The translations under genes were made by a program, and so were the position numbers. Below the pieces are notes generated by a model. The model worked only from the letters and a program-made list of their open reading frames with translations, was not told where the DNA came from and did no database searches. This document shows, one piece after another, positions 60,640-64,000 of a stretch of 64,000 nt of DNA. This DNA is from Hymenobacter negativus. GTDB taxonomy: Bacteria; Bacteroidota; Bacteroidia; Cytophagales; Hymenobacteraceae. The stretch is taken from positions 372,001-436,000 of the forward strand of contig NZ_JAEDAE010000003.1 of NCBI RefSeq assembly GCF_016056375.1, written 5' to 3'. Each line of letters begins with the position of its first letter. The stretch's first letter is position 1.

Positions 60640-61806
60640 CTAGAAAGGCTTCTCAATTGAGGCGTAATCTTCGCCGTGCTTCTCGGCCGAGTCCTTTAGC
60701 AGCTGCTGCTGCCAGGGGCGCAGGGCGGCTTCGGCACCCAGCTCGATGATGTCGGCGATGAGGCGGTTGCTGAGCACCATGTTGGCCATCGTGCTGCCGT
60801 GGTCGGTGGCGAGGTGGCCTTTGAGAGCCATAAGCAGGGCTTCGCGGGCATCGGCGCGGGCAGCGGCGGGGCCGCTAAGGCGGCGGCGGAACGGAAACTT
60901 GCGCTGGTCGGCCGGAATCGGGGCATCAGGCTCCAAATCGGTAGTGCCGATGGCGAGGAGCTGCTCGGCGTAGGGCGAGCGTTTCAGCTCGGGGTGCAGG
61001 CCGTTGGCGCCACGCAGCTGCAGGGCGGTTTCGAGTGGGTTGCGGGCTAGCTCGGCCAGTCGGTCGTTGCTGAGCACGTGGTAGGGCGGCCGGTCGAGCT
61101 GCCGGGCCACGGCGTCGCGCAGCATATACAACTCCCGGAAAATGGGCATTTCCAGCGCAGTAATCTTGTATTTGGCGGCGTTGCGCGACCACGGGCGCGG
61201 GTCATCGCGGCCGTAGCGCACGGCTTCGAGGGCCAGATTTTCCTGGGCGGCCCAATCGGAGCGGCCCAACTCCTGCAGGCGGGCGCTGAGGCGGTCGGTG
61301 AGCTCGAAGAGGTAGAGCACGTCGTTGGCGGCGTATTCCTTCTGGGCTTCGGTGAGGGGGCGTTTCAGCCAGTTCGATTTCTGCTCGCCTTTGTCGACTT
61401 CGAGGCCCAATTCAGCCTGAATGAGGCGGCCCAGCGAAATATTATTGTCCTCGGCGGCCAATAAAGTAAACTGAACGCTGGTGTCCACGATGTTGCGGCA
61501 ATTGACGCTGAACACCTCGTCGAGCAGCAAAATATCCGACTTGCAGGAGTGAAACACCTTGGCCACGGCCGGGTCGCGGAGCACTGCGAACAGCGGCTCC
61601 AAATCCACGGCCATATCGGGCAGGGGCAGGGGGTCAATCAGGTACACCTCGGCGCCATCAAACACCTGAATAAGTGCCAGGTGGCGGCCGTAACGGTGGC
61701 GCATATCATCAAACTCTAGGTCGATGCCGATGCGGGGCAAAGTGGCAAAGTGCGCGGCGGCGGCGGCAATGGGTTCGGCCGTGGTGAGGTAATGAATGGT
61801 GGGCAT
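60640..61806 (-). CDS. rnd: Ribonuclease D
   Basis: 388 residues. 3'-5' exoribonuclease for tRNA and other RNA 3' ends. The DEDDy exonuclease domain has Asp29 and Glu31 (IGIDLEFD), Asp91 (HSCKSDILLLDEVF), and Tyr158/Asp162 (EYAANDVLYL). An HRDC domain follows at about 215-285 (LRDAVARQLDRPPYHVLSND), then a C-terminal helical extension. Ends three bases from the window-long repeat's right arm. ATG at 61806 is the natural start. Confidence 0.93.
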   Translation of the reverse strand: MPTIHYLTTAEPIAAAAAHFATLPRIGIDLEFDDMRHRYGRHLALIQVFDGAEVYLIDPLPLPDMAVDLEPLFAVLRDPAVAKVFHSCKSDILLLDEVFSVNCRNIVDTSVQFTLLAAEDNNISLGRLIQAELGLEVDKGEQKSNWLKRPLTEAQKEYAANDVLYLFELTDRLSARLQELGRSDWAAQENLALEAVRYGRDDPRPWSRNAAKYKITALEMPIFRELYMLRDAVARQLDRPPYHVLSNDRLAELARNPLETALQLRGANGLHPELKRSPYAEQLLAIGTTDLEPDAPIPADQRKFPFRRRLSGPAAARADAREALLMALKGHLATDHGSTMANMVLSNRLIADIIELGAEAALRPWQQQLLKDSAEKHGEDYASIEKPF

Positions 61807-62082
61807 TGAGAAGCAAAGAAAAAGTCAGCGGCGCCCGTGGCTACGCGCTGCGGGGAATAGCTCGGTAAAGGTAGGGAAGTATGGCAGGGCCGCCGGATAA
61901 TGTTAACGGAAATGTTAAATTCAGGATGTGTAATTACTTTCGTTTCGGCATCCATAAGTAGGAGATTGGTAGTTTGGAGGAAGAATTATTGCCAGTCTCT
62001 TATTTCCGGGCAGCTTTTTTTGCGGTTTACCCGAATTGTTATTCGGGGGTTTATTCATTTCTAACAGTTTACCCACTTTTCC

Positions 62083-64000
62083 ATGAAACACAAACTTATT
62101 ACTCACTTAAGGTTGCTGCTCCTCTTTGCGGCGTGCCTCTATTCTGCCTCGGCCTGGGCCCAAAGCCGGGCCATCAGCGGCCGGGTGGTCGGGACCGATG
62201 GCGGGGGCATTCCTGGCGTGACAGTGCTAGAGCAGGGCACCACCAACGGCATTAGCACCGGCGCCAATGGCGATTTCAGCCTGACTGTGCAGCCTAACGC
62301 CACGCTGGTCATTAGCTCGGTAGGCTACAAGGCGCAGACGGTGGCCGTGGGCAGCCAAACCACGCTCAACGTCACGCTGGCCGCCAGCACCACCGAACTT
62401 ACCGAAGCCATTGTGGTAGGCTACGGCACGCAGACCAAGGCTGATTTGACAGGCTCCGTGACGCAGCTCTCGGCCAAGGACGTGGAAAACCAGCCGGTGG
62501 TGAGCTTCGAGCAGGCCATTCAGGGCCGGACGCCGGGCGTGGCCATCAGCCAGGGCTCGGGCAAGCTGGGCGCGGGCGTGCAGATTCGGGTGCGTGGCTC
62601 GGCCTCGGTCACGGCTTCCAACCAGCCGCTGTATGTGATTGACGGCATTCCGGTGACTTCGCAGGACCAGTCGCAGGCCAACACCGACGGCGCCAACCCG
62701 CTTGCCGACCTCAACCCGAATGATATCGAGAGCATCTCCATTCTTAAGGATGCCTCGTCGTCGGCCATCTACGGCTCGCGCGCCTCGAACGGCGTGGTGA
62801 TTGTGACCACCAAAAAAGGCCGCCAGGGCCAGACCAAGGTGAACGTGGGCTACTACGTGGGCCGCAGCACGCCCACCCGCAAGCGGAAATTCCTGAATGC
62901 TGCTCAATACAAGGAGCTGTTCAGTGAGTCCATTATCAATGCGGGCTACGTGGGAACGGGTGCCGACCAATACCCGGACGTGGCAGGGGTTTTCTCCGAT
63001 TTCGGCGGGATTGACTACAACTCGACATCCGATACGAACTGGGGCGACCAGGCTTTCCGCGACCACGGTTCGGTGAGCCAGTACGATTTGAGCGTGGCCG
63101 GCGGCGATGCCAAAACGCGCTTTTACCTCAGCGGCACGTTCAACGACCAGACGGGTATCATCATCGGCAACCGCTTCCGGCGGGGCAGCATCCGCCTCAA
63201 CCTCGACCACAGCATCTACGAAAAGCTGAAAGTGGGCATCAACCTCTCGCTCACTCGTTCGGTGAACGACCGGGTTTCGGACGACAACGCCTTTGCCAAC
63301 CCCCTGCAGCTGAACGCCCTGCCGCCCTTGCAGCCGGTGTACGACCCCACTTCGGGCAAACTGAACCCCAACACGCTCTACTACAACAACCTGCTTGACC
63401 AGCAGCTCGGCAGCAACCGCGCCGGTAACTTCCGCTCGTTCAGCACGGCCTTCCTGAGCTGGGAGCCGCTGAAGGGCCTGACGCTGCGCACCGAGGTAGG
63501 CGGCGACTTCCTAAATCTGAACGAGGACCTAGTGCGCGGCGCCGGCACGCAGGACGGCGGCTCGACCGGCTACGCCTACAGCGCCCAGACGCAGGTAATC
63601 AACTACACCACCAACAACACGGCCACCTACGGCTTCAACCTCGGCGATGACAACCGCTTTGAGGCCCTGGCCGGCTATTCCTACCAGCGCTCCGATACCA
63701 AGCTGACGGCTGCCGAAGGCCGCGGTTTCCCCACGCCGGAGTTTACGCGCATTGCCAGCGCCGCCGTGAAAACCAGCGGTAACCAGTCGTTTGGCACGGG
63801 CTTCTCGTTCATCTCCTACTTCGGCCGTCTCAACTATGCGTTCCGCAACAAGTTCCTTGTGTCGGGCAGCATCCGCCGCGATGGCTCGTCGCGTTTCGGC
63901 CAGGATAACCCGTATGGCACGTTTGGGGCCGGCTCGGTGGGTTACGTGGTTTCGGAAGAAAGCTTCCTGAAGGATAATTCGGTGGTGAGCTTCCTGAAGC
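62083..64000 (+). CDS. SusC/RagA TonB-linked outer-membrane transporter (3' truncated by window edge)
   Basis: The frame runs from the ATG at 62083 to the last base without a stop (639 full codons). Signal peptide MKHKLITHLRLLLLFAACLY ending SAWAQ; regulatory-like domain (AISGRVVGTDGGGIPGVTVL); TEAIVVGYGTQTKADLTGSV; plug with IRVRGSASVTASNQPLYVID and LKDASSSAIYGSRASNGVVI; barrel continuing to the edge. GC-ending codons, like the bulk of the window and unlike SusC pair 3. Its SusD partner should lie just beyond the window. The leader 61807-62082 is AT-rich and contains TACTTTCG at 61935, a poor -7 match. Confidence 0.93.
   Translation, partial: MKHKLITHLRLLLLFAACLYSASAWAQSRAISGRVVGTDGGGIPGVTVLEQGTTNGISTGANGDFSLTVQPNATLVISSVGYKAQTVAVGSQTTLNVTLAASTTELTEAIVVGYGTQTKADLTGSVTQLSAKDVENQPVVSFEQAIQGRTPGVAISQGSGKLGAGVQIRVRGSASVTASNQPLYVIDGIPVTSQDQSQANTDGANPLADLNPNDIESISILKDASSSAIYGSRASNGVVIVTTKKGRQGQTKVNVGYYVGRSTPTRKRKFLNAAQYKELFSESIINAGYVGTGADQYPDVAGVFSDFGGIDYNSTSDTNWGDQAFRDHGSVSQYDLSVAGGDAKTRFYLSGTFNDQTGIIIGNRFRRGSIRLNLDHSIYEKLKVGINLSLTRSVNDRVSDDNAFANPLQLNALPPLQPVYDPTSGKLNPNTLYYNNLLDQQLGSNRAGNFRSFSTAFLSWEPLKGLTLRTEVGGDFLNLNEDLVRGAGTQDGGSTGYAYSAQTQVINYTTNNTATYGFNLGDDNRFEALAGYSYQRSDTKLTAAEGRGFPTPEFTRIASAAVKTSGNQSFGTGFSFISYFGRLNYAFRNKFLVSGSIRRDGSSRFGQDNPYGTFGAGSVGYVVSEESFLKDNSVVSFLK

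Overview
The window comes from a high-GC member of the Bacteroidota, most likely a Hymenobacter-like Cytophagales bacterium (inference). The evidence is four SusC/RagA-type TonB-linked outer-membrane receptors, three with a following SusD lipoprotein; a PorQ-type protein of the type IX secretion system; OmpA/PD40 and OmpP1/FadL proteins; promoters that fit the Bacteroidota -7 element TAnnTTTG; and little Shine-Dalgarno signal. I see no phage, insertion sequence, CRISPR array, tRNA or rRNA gene.

Layout. 1-4.2 kb: two tandem paralogous beta-barrel proteins (the first cut by the window edge) and a 5'-nucleotidase split into separate C-terminal and N-terminal genes. 4.5-7.3 kb: dnaA facing a small membrane protein across a perfect 31-bp inverted repeat, then an OsmC-family protein. 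7.4-12.4 kb: a GH3-family adenylating enzyme, a DUF4261 protein and a GreA-C-like protein in one tight run, facing an OmpA/PD40 envelope protein. 12.6-18 kb: lon, porQ and hslU, separated by long hairpins. 18-34.5 kb: a nutrient-uptake block with two leftward SusCD operons (one with a third lipoprotein) and one rightward SusCD pair whose codon use is strikingly T-ending. 34.5-38.9 kb: prfB with its programmed +1 frameshift, a three-gene signalling operon (free-standing CZB zinc-binding protein, CHASE3 histidine kinase, single-domain response regulator), and rnhB. 39-45.6 kb: a probable small structured RNA with its own promoter and terminator, then a Nudix hydrolase, plsC, gatC, a 12-TM/TPR protein, an ABC ATPase and a cobalamin adenosyltransferase. 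45.8-51.5 kb: ilvE, gcvT, a ComB-family phosphatase, a MazG-like protein, dtd and a polytopic membrane protein. 51.6-55.6 kb: an SGNH hydrolase/FadL-like pair and mltG. 55.6-60.5 kb: a glyoxylate-shunt module in which a ScfR/RamB-type regulator is divergent from aceB-aceA across a 48-bp palindrome. 60.6-64 kb: ribonuclease D and a fourth SusC, truncated by the window end.

The most notable points are: (i) the aceBA regulator and its palindrome; (ii) the CZB/kinase/regulator operon; (iii) the orphan RNA at 39.3-39.5 kb with a TTTG-N21-TAGCTTTG promoter; (iv) a recurring class of 27-45 bp near-perfect inverted repeats sitting almost exactly in gene boundaries; (v) the textbook RF2 frameshift site, which uses an internal AGGAGG in a lineage that hardly uses Shine-Dalgarno for initiation. 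Everything was read by eye; no homology search or folding program was run.
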